Assembly (NCBI RefSeq): GCF_015350995.1
Contig: NZ_JADKRW010000008.1
Location: forward strand, 1 to 64,000
DNA length: 64,000 nt
Direction: 5' to 3'
Source: Curtobacterium sp. VKM Ac-1393
GTDB taxonomy: Bacteria > Actinomycetota > Actinomycetes > Actinomycetales > Microbacteriaceae
A program made the translations under genes and the position numbers. Below the pieces are notes generated by a model. That model saw nothing but the letters and a program-made list of their open reading frames with translations, was not told where the DNA came from and ran no database searches. Positions 18,092-26,236 of the stretch are shown here, in pieces (position 1 is the first letter of the stretch; each line of letters opens with the position of its first letter).

Positions 18092-18724
18092 TCACGGGAG
18101 CAAGCGGAGCTCCATGGCGCGGGTCACTGCACGGGTGCGGTCGTTCACGCCGAGCTTCTCGAACACGTGCCCGAGGTGCGTCTTCACCGTCGTCTCGCTG
18201 AGGAACAGGGCGCGGCCGATCGCCGGGTTCGAGTTGCCCTGGGCGACGAGCTGCAGGACCTCGAGCTCGCGCGGGGTCAGGGACGGGCCAGCAGCCACGG
18301 CCGACGAACCCGTTGCTCGTCGGACCAGCGCAGCGGCGGCCGAGGGGGCCAGTGCCGTCTCGCCCCGAGCCGTCGCCCGCACCCCGGCGAGGATCTCGGA
18401 CTCCGGGGCCGCCTTGAGCAGGTAGCCGGTGGCCCCGGCCTCGATGGCCGCGAGGATCTGGTCGTCGGACTCGTACGTCGTCAGGATCAGGACGCGGGCG
18501 TCCGGCTCCGCAGCGAGGATCTGCGCCGTCGCCGCATCACCGTCGAGCTCGGGCATCCGGAGGTCCATCAGCACGACGTCGGGGCGCTCCGCCAGCACGA
18601 CGGACACCGCCGCGCGACCGTCGCTGGCCTGCCCCACCACGTCGATGTCGTCGGCGTCCTGCAGCAGCGCGACGATGCCCGAGCGGACGATCGGGTGGTC
18701 GTCGGCGACCACGACGCGGATCAC
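18092..18724 (-). CDS. NarL/LuxR-type response regulator
   Basis: 210 residues from a GTG that overlaps the kinase stop (GTGA). The receiver domain (1-120) has the acidic pair in VVADDHPIVRSG, the phosphoacceptor Asp54 in VVLMDLRMPELDG, and the conserved Thr/Lys positions (ILTTYE, GYLLKAA). A LuxR-type helix-turn-helix follows (about 148-205: LTPRELEVLQLVAQGNSN, SETTVKTHLGHVFEKLGV). Partner of the upstream histidine kinase; the genes for an ABC exporter precede both, so the system probably controls that exporter. Confidence 0.92.
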   Translation of the reverse strand: MIRVVVADDHPIVRSGIVALLQDADDIDVVGQASDGRAAVSVVLAERPDVVLMDLRMPELDGDAATAQILAAEPDARVLILTTYESDDQILAAIEAGATGYLLKAAPESEILAGVRATARGETALAPSAAAALVRRATGSSAVAAGPSLTPRELEVLQLVAQGNSNPAIGRALFLSETTVKTHLGHVFEKLGVNDRTRAVTRAMELRLLP

Positions 18725-19980
18725 CGGGTCACCTCCGCCACGGGGTGACGATCGGCGGACGGGAGGCCCGGTGCGGCCCCGGTGGGCAGGGTCGCCTCGA
18801 CGACGGTGCCCCGGCCCGGGGCGCTCGTGATCGTGCAGGTGCCGCCGGCGAGGGCGAGGCGCTCCCGCAGCCCGCGCAGACCGTGCCCGGCCGTGGGCTG
18901 CTCGGGGTCGAACCCGGCGCCGTCGTCCGTGATCCGCAGCACGGTCTGCCCGTCCTCGGGGAGCAGGTGGACCTGCGCCGAAGCGGAGCCGGCGTGCGCG
19001 CGGACGTTGGACAGGGCCTCCTGAGCGACGCGGAGCAGGACGACCTGTGCGTCGCGATCCAGTGCGCAGTCGGACGCGGCGTCGACCGTGACCAGCGTCC
19101 CCGTTTCGCGGGTGTGCCGTTCGGCGAGGCGGTGGAGGGCGCCGGCGAGGCTGTCGCGGGTCATGCCGGCGGCACCGGCTGCGACGAGGGCGCGGGATTC
19201 CTCGAGGGCGGCGCGGGCGGACTCCTCGAGGACGGTGAGCCGTTCCTCGAGCGCATCGAAGCGGTCGTTCGCCAGGTCCCCGCGAGCCCGTTCGGTGAGC
19301 ATGACGATGCCGGCGAGGTTCTGCGCGACGGTGTCGTGGATCTCGCGGGCCAGGCGCTCCCGTTCGCTCGCGATGCCCGCGGTGCGGTTCGCGTCGGCGA
19401 GGGAATGCTGGGTGGCGCGGAGTTCCTCGACGAGCTGGCGGCGTTCCTCGGACAGACCGGCGACGCTCGAGATCCACACGCCCATCGCGCAGGCACCGAT
19501 CACGCTGATGCCCTCGATGAGCAGGGTGCTGACCAGGGCGTCCGGGCCGCTCGACAGCTGCAGGCCAATACCGCTCGCGAGCCCGACCGTGACGGACAAC
19601 ACGACCGCGGTGCGGACGCGCTCCGTCTGCACCCAGACCAGCGGGAACACGATGCACTGCACGAACGCGGTGCTCGGCACGACGGCCGGCAGCACCAGGG
19701 CGGCGACGACGACGAGCGGCAGGAACGCGGCGGCGGCTCGAGGGCTGTCGTAGCCACGGTGCCCGAACGCGAGGTACGCCACGACGAGGACCACCACAGC
19801 GAGGTAGGCCGGCCAGCGGGTCGACCACGGGGACCAGCCGAGCGCGGTGATCACAGCGGTGAGGAGCATCGTGCCCGCGAAGAAGACGTGCAACCACCGG
19901 TTGCGCATCCACGTCTCGCCGCTCATGACGACAGCATCCCATCGATGCAGGACCGCGGAGCGGTTCTCCACAGGCCCCAT
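18721..19980 (-). CDS. Sensor histidine kinase (NarL/LiaS class)
   Basis: 419 residues, starting at the ATG that overlaps the permease stop by one base (TGATG). Five to six membrane helices occupy the first ~170 residues with almost no extracellular sensor domain, as in intramembrane-sensing kinases. The HisKA_3 dimerisation helix has the phosphoacceptor His in ERERLAREIHDTVAQNLAG. The ATPase domain ends with TDDGAGFDP and GHGLRGLRERLALAGG. Coupled to the response regulator downstream and the ABC permease upstream. The likely stimulus is membrane stress or the exporter's substrate (inference from the family). Confidence 0.9.
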   Translation of the reverse strand: MGPVENRSAVLHRWDAVVMSGETWMRNRWLHVFFAGTMLLTAVITALGWSPWSTRWPAYLAVVVLVVAYLAFGHRGYDSPRAAAAFLPLVVVAALVLPAVVPSTAFVQCIVFPLVWVQTERVRTAVVLSVTVGLASGIGLQLSSGPDALVSTLLIEGISVIGACAMGVWISSVAGLSEERRQLVEELRATQHSLADANRTAGIASERERLAREIHDTVAQNLAGIVMLTERARGDLANDRFDALEERLTVLEESARAALEESRALVAAGAAGMTRDSLAGALHRLAERHTRETGTLVTVDAASDCALDRDAQVVLLRVAQEALSNVRAHAGSASAQVHLLPEDGQTVLRITDDGAGFDPEQPTAGHGLRGLRERLALAGGTCTITSAPGRGTVVEATLPTGAAPGLPSADRHPVAEVTR

Positions 19981-20777
19981 CAGGAGTCCTTGCGGTTCCA
20001 GCGGAAGGTGAGTGCGCAGGCCACCGTGCCCCCGACCAGCCACGCGACCAACACGAGCGTTCCGAGGGCCAGGTGCCACGCGCCTCCCGGCTCGGCGGAC
20101 GCGAACGCGTCGGGCAGGAACACCGACCGCATGCCGGACGCCATCCAGCGCAGGGGGAAGACGGAGGCGACGTTCTGCAGCCAGTCGGGCAACTGGGTGA
20201 AGGGCAGGTAGACGCCCGAGATGAACTGCAGGACCAGGACGATGGGAACGATCGTGGCGGTGGCGCGGCGGCCCTCGCGGGGGAGCGCCGAGATCGCGAT
20301 GCCGAGGACGCAGCTGGTGGCGATGCCGAGGACCATCACGCCGGCGAAGACGCCCCAGTTGCTCGCGGCGGTCGGCAGGTCGACGCCGAACACCAGGCTC
20401 GCGATCCCGAGCAGCAGTGCCGTCTGCACGACGGTGGTGACGAGCACCATGCCGATCTTGCCGACGAAGTAGCTCAGGACCGGCAGGGGGGTGCCGCCGA
20501 GGCGCTTCAGCGTGCCGTCGCTGCGTTCGGTCGCGATGTCGACGCCGAGGGACTGGGTGCCGGAGAGCAGGACGCCCGTCGCGACCAGGCCCGGCAGGTA
20601 GTACGTGGCGTAGTCGACGCTGACGCCCTGGCCTGCCTGGATGTCGGGGGCGCTGCTGAACGCCACCGAGAACAGCGCCAGCATGATGATCGGGAAGAGG
20701 AACGTGAAGAAGACCGCGTCGGGGGCACGGAAGTAGGAGCGGATCTCGTACGAGATGCGGCTGGTCGCGGTGTTCAC
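19980..20777 (-). CDS. ABC-2 type exporter permease
   Basis: 265 residues with six predicted membrane helices. The motif FRAPDAVFFTFLFPIIMLALF near the N-terminus and LGTLKRLGGTPLP-like residues (DGTLKRLGGTPLPVLSYF) are characteristic of ABC-2 permeases of drug or antibiotic exporters. It overlaps the ATPase stop by 4 nt and the kinase ATG by 1 nt, so ATPase, permease, kinase and regulator form one translationally coupled operon, an arrangement typical of antimicrobial-resistance modules in Gram-positive bacteria. Confidence 0.88.
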   Translation of the reverse strand: MNTATSRISYEIRSYFRAPDAVFFTFLFPIIMLALFSVAFSSAPDIQAGQGVSVDYATYYLPGLVATGVLLSGTQSLGVDIATERSDGTLKRLGGTPLPVLSYFVGKIGMVLVTTVVQTALLLGIASLVFGVDLPTAASNWGVFAGVMVLGIATSCVLGIAISALPREGRRATATIVPIVLVLQFISGVYLPFTQLPDWLQNVASVFPLRWMASGMRSVFLPDAFASAEPGGAWHLALGTLVLVAWLVGGTVACALTFRWNRKDS

Positions 20778-21613
20778 TTCTGGCCCACCATTCCGAGGTA
20801 GACGTCCTCGAGGGACGGGCGGATGACTTCGAGGTCGTGCATGGCTTGGTCCTGGCTCCGGATCAATGCGACGGGGTCGGTCGTGCGTTCGTCGTGGTGT
20901 TCGCCGGCGTCGTCGCGCCAGCGGACCCGTGGTGTGCGGGCTGCGGCGCCGCCGATCTCGTCGATCGGGGCGATGTCGAGCAGCTTGCCGTCGGCGATCA
21001 CCGCGGCCCGGTCGGCGAGCTGGGCGGCTTCGTCGAGGTAGTGCGTGGTGAGCAGGATCGTCGTGCCCTCGGACTGCACCTGGCGCAGGAGGTCCCAGAA
21101 CTGGCGACGGGCCTCGGGGTCGAAGCCCGTGGTCGGTTCGTCGAGGAACAGGACCTCGGGGCGGCCGATGATGCCGAGGGCGACGTCCACGCGGCGGCGC
21201 TGGCCACCGGAGAGTCGGGCGATGCGGGTGTTGCGCTGGTCCGTGAGCCCGACTGCCCCGAGGAGTTCCTCGGTGGTGCGGTGCTTCGGGTACAGCGTCG
21301 CGAAGTGGTTCAGCTGCTCGGCGACCGTGACGTTCGGGGACTCGGCGCTGGTCTGCAGGACGATGCCGATGCGTGCGTTGTGGCTGCGGCTGGTCCGGGC
21401 GGGGTCGTGGCCGAGGACGCGGACCTCGCCGGCGGTGCGGGAGCGGTACCCCTCGAGGATCTCGACCGTCGTGGACTTGCCGGCGCCGTTCGGGCCGAGG
21501 AGGGCGAAGGTCTCGCCGGGCTGGATGACGAAGCTGACGTCATTCACGGCGACCTTGCCGGTGGCGTACTGCTTGCTGAGGTGCTGGACCTCGATGGCGG
21601 GGGACTCGGGCAT
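20774..21613 (-). CDS. ABC exporter ATP-binding protein (DrrA-like)
   Basis: 279 residues from the ATG at 21613 (residues further upstream are Pro/Arg-rich and unlike the family). Walker A GPNGAGKST, Q-loop LQTSAESPN, signature LSGGQRRRVDVALG, Walker B VLFLDEPTTGFD, switch His in LLTTHYLDEA. A ~60-residue C-terminal domain follows, as in DrrA/CcmA-type exporters. First gene of the exporter/two-component operon. Confidence 0.9.
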   Translation of the reverse strand: MPESPAIEVQHLSKQYATGKVAVNDVSFVIQPGETFALLGPNGAGKSTTVEILEGYRSRTAGEVRVLGHDPARTSRSHNARIGIVLQTSAESPNVTVAEQLNHFATLYPKHRTTEELLGAVGLTDQRNTRIARLSGGQRRRVDVALGIIGRPEVLFLDEPTTGFDPEARRQFWDLLRQVQSEGTTILLTTHYLDEAAQLADRAAVIADGKLLDIAPIDEIGGAAARTPRVRWRDDAGEHHDERTTDPVALIRSQDQAMHDLEVIRPSLEDVYLGMVGQK

Positions 21614-21742
21614 GGGTCCAGCCTGGCCGGTGGGGCGCCGCGGGGGATCGGTGGGGGCGGTGGTGCTGCATCCTCCGATCGGGGGATGGCATGACGGTGC
21701 CCGCCGATCGTGGTGATCGGCGGGCACCGTCGCGCGCTGCGA

Positions 21743-23239
21743 TCAGCCGATGCTCGGGCTCGCGGTCATACCGACACCGCCCGTGTGGGCGAAGCCATCG
21801 GTGCCCGCGGTTCCGACCCACGTCCAGAGCGAGCCGGTGTTGGCCTGCACTGCGACGGCGACGTCGCCGCCCACGGTGTCGATGGCCGGGCTGGTGCCGA
21901 CCTTCATGCCGACGCCCGCGGAGTGTGCGGAGCCGGCATCACCGGGCGCACCGCGCCAGGTCCACAGATCACCGGTGTTCGCCTGCGCTGCGACGGCGAG
22001 CTGGGAGCCGACGAGGGTGATGGACGGGTTCGTGCCCGCCTTCATGCCGAGTGCGGTCTCCTTCGCGAGACCCGCCGTGCGCGGCGTCCCGCTCCACACC
22101 CAGAGCTTGCCGGTGTTCGCCTGCGCGGCGACCGCGATGGTCGAGCCGTTCACGCGCGTGACCGACGGGCTCGTGCCGTCCTTCATGCCGAGACCGGTGT
22201 CGGCTGCGGTGCCCTTCTGGGCTGCGGTGCCGTACCAGGTCAGCAGCTTGCCGCTGTTCGCCTGGAACGCCACGGAGACGCCGCTGCCGACGGCCGTGAT
22301 CGACGGGTTCGTGCCGGCCTTCATGTCGTAGCCGGTGGACAGTGCGGTCCCGGCAGACCCGGGCGTACCCGTCCAGGTCCAGAGCTCGCCGGTGTTCGCC
22401 TGGAACGCGACCGCGTACTGGCCGCCACCGAGCGACACGATCGCCGGGCTCGTGCCGAGCTTCATGCCGACGTTCGCCGAGGCTGCGGTCCCCACCTGCC
22501 CGGCCTTCCCACGCCACGTCACCAGCGAGCCGCCCGGCGACGCGAACGCGGCCGCGGAGTCGGAGCCGGTCGAGGCGATGGCCGGCGACGTACCGTCCTG
22601 CACGTCTCGCCCGGAGTTCGCGGCGAAGCCCTCACTGCCGGCCTCGCCCACCCAGGTCCACAACGTGCCGGTGTTCGCTCGGACGGCGACGTGCGACTGG
22701 ACGATCGTCCCCGGGAAGTTCGGGAACGACCACGGGATCGGTGTGCCCTGGCTGACGGTGCGACCGCAGGTGAAGTAGTCGTTCAGTCCGGTCTGGCTCG
22801 TTCCGTCACGCTTCACCTCGAAGTGCAGGTGGTTGCCGGTCGACTTGCCGGTGGTCCCCACCGAGCCGATCCGCTCGCCCTTCGTGACGCTCTCCCCGAC
22901 CGAGACGACCGGACTGCCGTCGATCATGTGCCCGTAGAGCGTTTGGTAGCCCGCGCCGTGGTCGATCACGACGTAGGTCCCGTAACCCGACTTCGCCGAG
23001 CTGTTGATGACCGTCCGGACCGTTCCGGCAGCCCCCGCGACGATCGACGAACCACCCGAAGCAGCGATGTCGATGCCCGAGTGCGGCGTGCCGTCGCAGT
23101 GGGCCCCCACGTACCCTGTCACCGTTCCGGACGCCGGCACGATGACGTCCCCCGTTGCCGCCTGCGCTGGAGTCACAGCGATCAGGCTCAATCCGGCTGC
23201 CAGAGCAACCGTCGCCGACAAGGCGAGAATCTTCTGCAT
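21743..23239 (-). CDS. Secreted M23 endopeptidase with seven tandem propeller-like repeats
   Basis: 498 residues from the ATG at 23239, where GAGGGGAACGAC provides a strong ribosome site. A Sec signal peptide ends at TPAQA (about residue 27). The M23/LytM domain (about 35-150) keeps the zinc ligands His53 and Asp57 (HSGID) and the catalytic pair His137/His139 (HLHFEV), so it should cleave peptidoglycan cross-links. From about residue 175 to the end run seven ~45-residue repeats with the consensus VAxQANTGxLWTWxG...GMKxGTSPAI. The repeats resemble blades of a beta-propeller lectin (tectonin/PliI-like) and may anchor the enzyme to cell-wall glycan or a target cell. No immunity gene is adjacent. 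Own-wall remodelling or a lytic role against competitors are both possible. Confidence 0.85.
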   Translation of the reverse strand: MQKILALSATVALAAGLSLIAVTPAQAATGDVIVPASGTVTGYVGAHCDGTPHSGIDIAASGGSSIVAGAAGTVRTVINSSAKSGYGTYVVIDHGAGYQTLYGHMIDGSPVVSVGESVTKGERIGSVGTTGKSTGNHLHFEVKRDGTSQTGLNDYFTCGRTVSQGTPIPWSFPNFPGTIVQSHVAVRANTGTLWTWVGEAGSEGFAANSGRDVQDGTSPAIASTGSDSAAAFASPGGSLVTWRGKAGQVGTAASANVGMKLGTSPAIVSLGGGQYAVAFQANTGELWTWTGTPGSAGTALSTGYDMKAGTNPSITAVGSGVSVAFQANSGKLLTWYGTAAQKGTAADTGLGMKDGTSPSVTRVNGSTIAVAAQANTGKLWVWSGTPRTAGLAKETALGMKAGTNPSITLVGSQLAVAAQANTGDLWTWRGAPGDAGSAHSAGVGMKVGTSPAIDTVGGDVAVAVQANTGSLWTWVGTAGTDGFAHTGGVGMTASPSIG

Positions 23240-23487
23240 GTCGTTCCCCTCAACGACCGCCGACGGTGGCGGTCGAGGGAACTCTCGCAGGGAGTAGAAC
23301 TGCATTTCCACCCCCCGAACGGGTCCATGTGGGCCAAGGGGGCCGCATTCCGACGCAGGCGGACCGCGATGCGCACAGTGGTCCGGCCCGAAGGTGCGCG
23401 CCCGGGCAGTCGGCGGCCACCGGGACTGCTCGGTCGTGCACGGACTCGTGTTCTCGGCGAGCGGTGGTGTTCTCGTTCCGGGGCGAT

Positions 23488-23535
23488 GACGGTCCTGGTT
23501 CGCGATCGTCGGGGATAGTGACCCAGAACCGTCAC
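23488..23535 (+). repeat. 48-nt dispersed palindrome, family P, copy B
   Basis: Same length and ends as the perfect copy at 16339-16386 (TGACGG...CCAGAACCGTCA, loop TCGG), but with several arm mismatches. It lies 5 nt beyond the stop codon of the minus-strand gene that ends at 23540. The rest of the gap to 23240 shows no gene or clear site. Confidence 0.75.
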
Positions 23536-23539
23536 CGTC

Positions 23540-24133
23540 TCAGTACTCCGGCCGTGTCCAGTCCGTCGGTTGCACGAAGCGGGCGCGGGGCAGGACCTCG
23601 TCCGGCTGGGCGGTCCGGACGCTCGTGATGATCGTGGCCTCGCCGTGCTCGTAGGAACGGCGGGCGATACCGTCGCGCTCGTCGACCACCAGAGTCGTGC
23701 GGAACGCCGGGTCCTCGTGGTGCTCGAACGTCAGCAGGATCGAGTGCTCGCCGACGTGCTGGACCAGGATCGGGTGGAAGCTCTCGGGGCTGCGACCCCA
23801 TCGGAGCATCAGGTCGGGCACGGCCATCCGGACTACGGGAGACGGGACCATGCTCCGGGCGAACGGCACCTCGATCGGGCCGTCGTCGGGCTCGTGCAGC
23901 ACACCGTCGCGGTAGGAGACCGGCTTGTCGCGCTGGCGGACCAGGGACCAGGTCTGCGCGGCTTCGTCGACGTCGACGCGGAACTGCGAGTACTTCTGCC
24001 GGGACTCCTGGTGGATGCCCTCGAGGACGTACCGGGCGGGTCGGCGGAGGGCGGCGAGCTGCTCGGCGATCGCGGGGCCGTCGGACCGGGTGAGGAGTTC
24101 GTCGAAACGCACGGTGCCAGCATGGCGCACCAC
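23540..24133 (-). CDS. Hypothetical protein
   Basis: 197 residues, not recognised. It has no signal peptide or membrane helix and alternates charged and hydrophobic stretches consistent with a mixed alpha/beta fold; FRVDVDEAAQTWSLVRQRDKPVSYRDG and HSILLTFEHHEDPAFRTTLVVDERDGIARR look like adjacent beta-strands, perhaps a lipocalin-like or SRPBCC-like sheet. The GTG at 24133 follows an AGGG about 10 nt upstream; an in-frame GTG at 24112 is an alternative start. It stands alone between the peptidase and the MDR gene. The family P palindrome lies just after its stop. Confidence 0.7.
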   Translation of the reverse strand: MVRHAGTVRFDELLTRSDGPAIAEQLAALRRPARYVLEGIHQESRQKYSQFRVDVDEAAQTWSLVRQRDKPVSYRDGVLHEPDDGPIEVPFARSMVPSPVVRMAVPDLMLRWGRSPESFHPILVQHVGEHSILLTFEHHEDPAFRTTLVVDERDGIARRSYEHGEATIITSVRTAQPDEVLPRARFVQPTDWTRPEY

Positions 24134-24152
24134 ATGCCGTGGACCCTATCCC

Positions 24153-24203
24153 CTGACGGGCGGGAGGCGCGGGGCGGCTGGTGCAGGGCCTCCAGGCCGT
24201 GGG
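24153..24203 (+). repeat. Possible degenerate copy of the family Q palindrome
   Basis: GACGGGCGGGAGGCGCGG followed by GGGCCTCCAGGCCG resembles the left and right arms of the Q elements at 16245 and 25201 but with poorer complementarity. It lies in the divergent gap before the MDR gene. Confidence 0.3.
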
Positions 24204-24250
24204 GTGGTCGCGTCAGGTTGCGTCAAGCAACGCGCGCGTAGACCGGGAGG

Positions 24251-25183
24251 ATGCAGGTCGTCGGAGTCGAAACGTTCGGAGGGCCGGAGGCCCTCGCCGT
24301 CCACGAGGTGCCGGAGCCGCGCGCCGGTGCGGGGTCCGTGCGGATCCGGGTGCAGGCGTTCGCCGTGAACCCGACCGACACGGGGGTGCGTGCCGGGGAG
24401 CGGGACAGCTCGCAGGCCTCGCCGCCGTACGTGCCGGGGATGGACGCCGCCGGTGTGATCGACGAGGTCGGGCCCGACGTCACCGGGTGGGCGGTCGGTG
24501 ACGAGGTCATGGCGATGGCGCTGCCGCTCAGCACGCACGGTGGGGCGTACGTGCAGGAGCTCGTCGCGCCGGTGGGGTCGTTCACGCGGATCCCTCGTGG
24601 GACGTCGATTTCGCTTGCTTCCACGGTCCCCATGAACGGGCTGACGGCGTTGCAGATCCTGTCGCTCGCCGGGCTGTCCCGCGGGGACACGCTCGCCGTG
24701 ACCGGGGCTGCCGGATTGCTCGGGAACTACGTGGTGCAGCTCGCGGTCGCCGCCGGGCTGACCGTCATCGCTGATGCTGCTCCGGCGGACGAAGCGTTGG
24801 TTCGGTCGCTCGGGCCGGCGCACATCGTGCCGCGTGGTGATGGGTTCGCAGCCGCTGTCCGTGAGCTCGTGCCGGACGGGGTCGATGCGCTCGCCGATGC
24901 TGCGGTGCAGCGGTCCTCGGTCGTGGATGCGGTTCGCGACGGCGGAGTGTTCTTCGATGTGCGCGGGTGGCAGGGCGACGGGGCTCGGGGGATTGAGTTC
25001 GTGCAGATCATGGTGTTCTCGGAGTACCGGTCGTTCGACAAGCTCGAGCAGCTGCGGCATGCGGTGGAGAGTGGGACGTTGACGCCGCGGGTCGCTGAGG
25101 TGCTGCCGGCTGCTCGGGCTGTGGAGGCGCATGAGCGGTTGGAGGCCGGGGGGACGCGGGGGCGGTTCGTGCTGACCTGGTGA
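24251..25183 (+). CDS. MDR-family NADP-dependent oxidoreductase (quinone oxidoreductase-like)
   Basis: 310 residues. GroES-like N-terminal domain with VNPTDTGVRAG and GMDAAGVIDEVGPDVTGWAVGDEVMA, then a Rossmann domain with the nucleotide motif VTGAAGLLGNYVVQLA. The zinc-binding Cys/His residues of true alcohol dehydrogenases are absent, placing it in the zinc-free quinone-oxidoreductase branch. It reduces quinones or enones with NAD(P)H. It is a single-gene unit, with no sign of operon partners. It is the last typical chromosomal gene before the defence island. Confidence 0.88.
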   Translation: MQVVGVETFGGPEALAVHEVPEPRAGAGSVRIRVQAFAVNPTDTGVRAGERDSSQASPPYVPGMDAAGVIDEVGPDVTGWAVGDEVMAMALPLSTHGGAYVQELVAPVGSFTRIPRGTSISLASTVPMNGLTALQILSLAGLSRGDTLAVTGAAGLLGNYVVQLAVAAGLTVIADAAPADEALVRSLGPAHIVPRGDGFAAAVRELVPDGVDALADAAVQRSSVVDAVRDGGVFFDVRGWQGDGARGIEFVQIMVFSEYRSFDKLEQLRHAVESGTLTPRVAEVLPAARAVEAHERLEAGGTRGRFVLTW

Positions 25184-25200
25184 GCTGATGACGTGGTGAT

Positions 25201-25244
25201 GGACGGGAGGCGCGGTGCCGGTTGGTGCCGTGCCTTCCGTCTGT
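25201..25244 (+). repeat. Dispersed GC-rich palindrome, family Q, copy 2
   Basis: Starts with the same 18 bases as copy 1 (GGACGGGAGGCGCGGTGC) and ends GCCGTGCCTTCCGTC; arms pair across an 8-9 nt loop. It lies 18 nt after the MDR stop codon and may terminate that gene. It also marks the last chromosomal-type sequence before the island. Confidence 0.6.
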
Positions 25245-25372
25245 CTTGACTCGACCTGTCAGATCGGCTGCGCGCCGCGTCCTGCTTCGTGCTCCCACGG
25301 CTCGTTCGATCGGCTCTTCGAGCAGGTTGCGGTGTTCTCGACCCATCGAAAGCGCGATCTCGCCATCGGCGA

Positions 25373-25867
25373 CTACCTCTGGTCGTTGCCCTGCTCGATG
25401 CCTAACTTGCCGCCCGCCACCGCTACGACGACGGTCCCGATCAAGGCCAGTGAACCCACTGCGACGGTACCGAGGACCGCCGCCTTCGCTCGGTGGTTCT
25501 GCCCTTGCAACGCAGCCTGTTCCCGGACGGTCGTACCAATCGCCTCGGTGACCCGAAGCTTCTCTTCGAGCGTGAGCGCGGGGTCCTCAAGTACCGTCGC
25601 AAGAGCTGTTCTCCACTCCTCAAACGCCTCGTGCAGCTGGTCCTCGTTGTGGCTCATCGACCGCAATGTCTCACGGTGCGCATCTGTCAGCTTCTCCAGC
25701 GCTCCGGAAGCAAGCTTCTGGAACTCCGGTAGCTGAGCGATTAGCTTCATCTGCACCTCTGTGCTGAGATGCTCGACCTGCAACGCGAACTTTGAGAAGT
25801 TGCTGGCAGCGAGCTTCCTGAGCTTCTCGACCTTGCGTGCGCTCATTTCTTCCGTGGCGTCCTTCAT
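25373..25867 (-). CDS. Small coiled-coil protein with C-terminal membrane helix
   Basis: 164 residues from the ATG at 25867 (AGGGAAA 8 nt upstream; an upstream start at 25906 is less likely). Residues 10-125 are strongly helical and charged, with TLEEKLRVTEAIGTTVREQ resembling the short helical motif of small membrane proteins often found in accessory regions. One membrane helix follows (AVLGTVAVGSLALIGTVVVAVAGG, about 133-156) and a short tail. Function unknown. It is divergent from mcrB across a 370-bp gap and is the first island gene. Confidence 0.7.
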   Translation of the reverse strand: MKDATEEMSARKVEKLRKLAASNFSKFALQVEHLSTEVQMKLIAQLPEFQKLASGALEKLTDAHRETLRSMSHNEDQLHEAFEEWRTALATVLEDPALTLEEKLRVTEAIGTTVREQAALQGQNHRAKAAVLGTVAVGSLALIGTVVVAVAGGKLGIEQGNDQR

Positions 25868-26236
25868 TAGTTTCCCTGTTTCCGTCTTATGATGATTGTC
25901 GCGCAAACGACGTACGTCTTATCGTGCATACGGTTGCATAGGTCGGCTTGCTTCAGAACCTTGCTGAACTCTCGAAGCTTATGGGGCCTCGCACTGATCT
26001 GCAGTCGCTTGATCCAAGTTATGCGCGATCGCGCCGACGCCCGGGCAGAGTAGGAGGAGCCTGCTGCGAGACGTTGTCCAGGAGTGGGGCAGGCCGCCTT
26101 CAGCCGGCGCCACTCCAAGTTGTGCTGAGCATGGCGCCTTGCCGTTCGGGTGACCGTGCAGAGGTCTGACTGTTCAGGTACTTGCGCTCGCTGGACTTCC
26201 CGACAGACTGGGCAGGTGTCGCGCCCGCAGAACCGA
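25868..26236. other. Intergenic region, left part of the defence island
   Basis: About 370 bp between the divergent coiled-coil gene and mcrB. It is noticeably more A+T-rich near 25870-25960 (GTTTCCGTCTTATGATGATT) than the flanking chromosome. I see no convincing tRNA, attachment site or gene in it; the promoters of both flanking genes must lie here. The start of mcrB is uncertain, so its last ~90 bp may be coding. Confidence 0.4.

Noticed and set aside
18725..19942. 600-residue fusion upstream of the response regulator
   Set aside because: The extension lies antisense-frame style over the kinase gene in a shifted frame, is Arg-rich, and the GTG at 18724 overlapping the kinase stop is the natural start.
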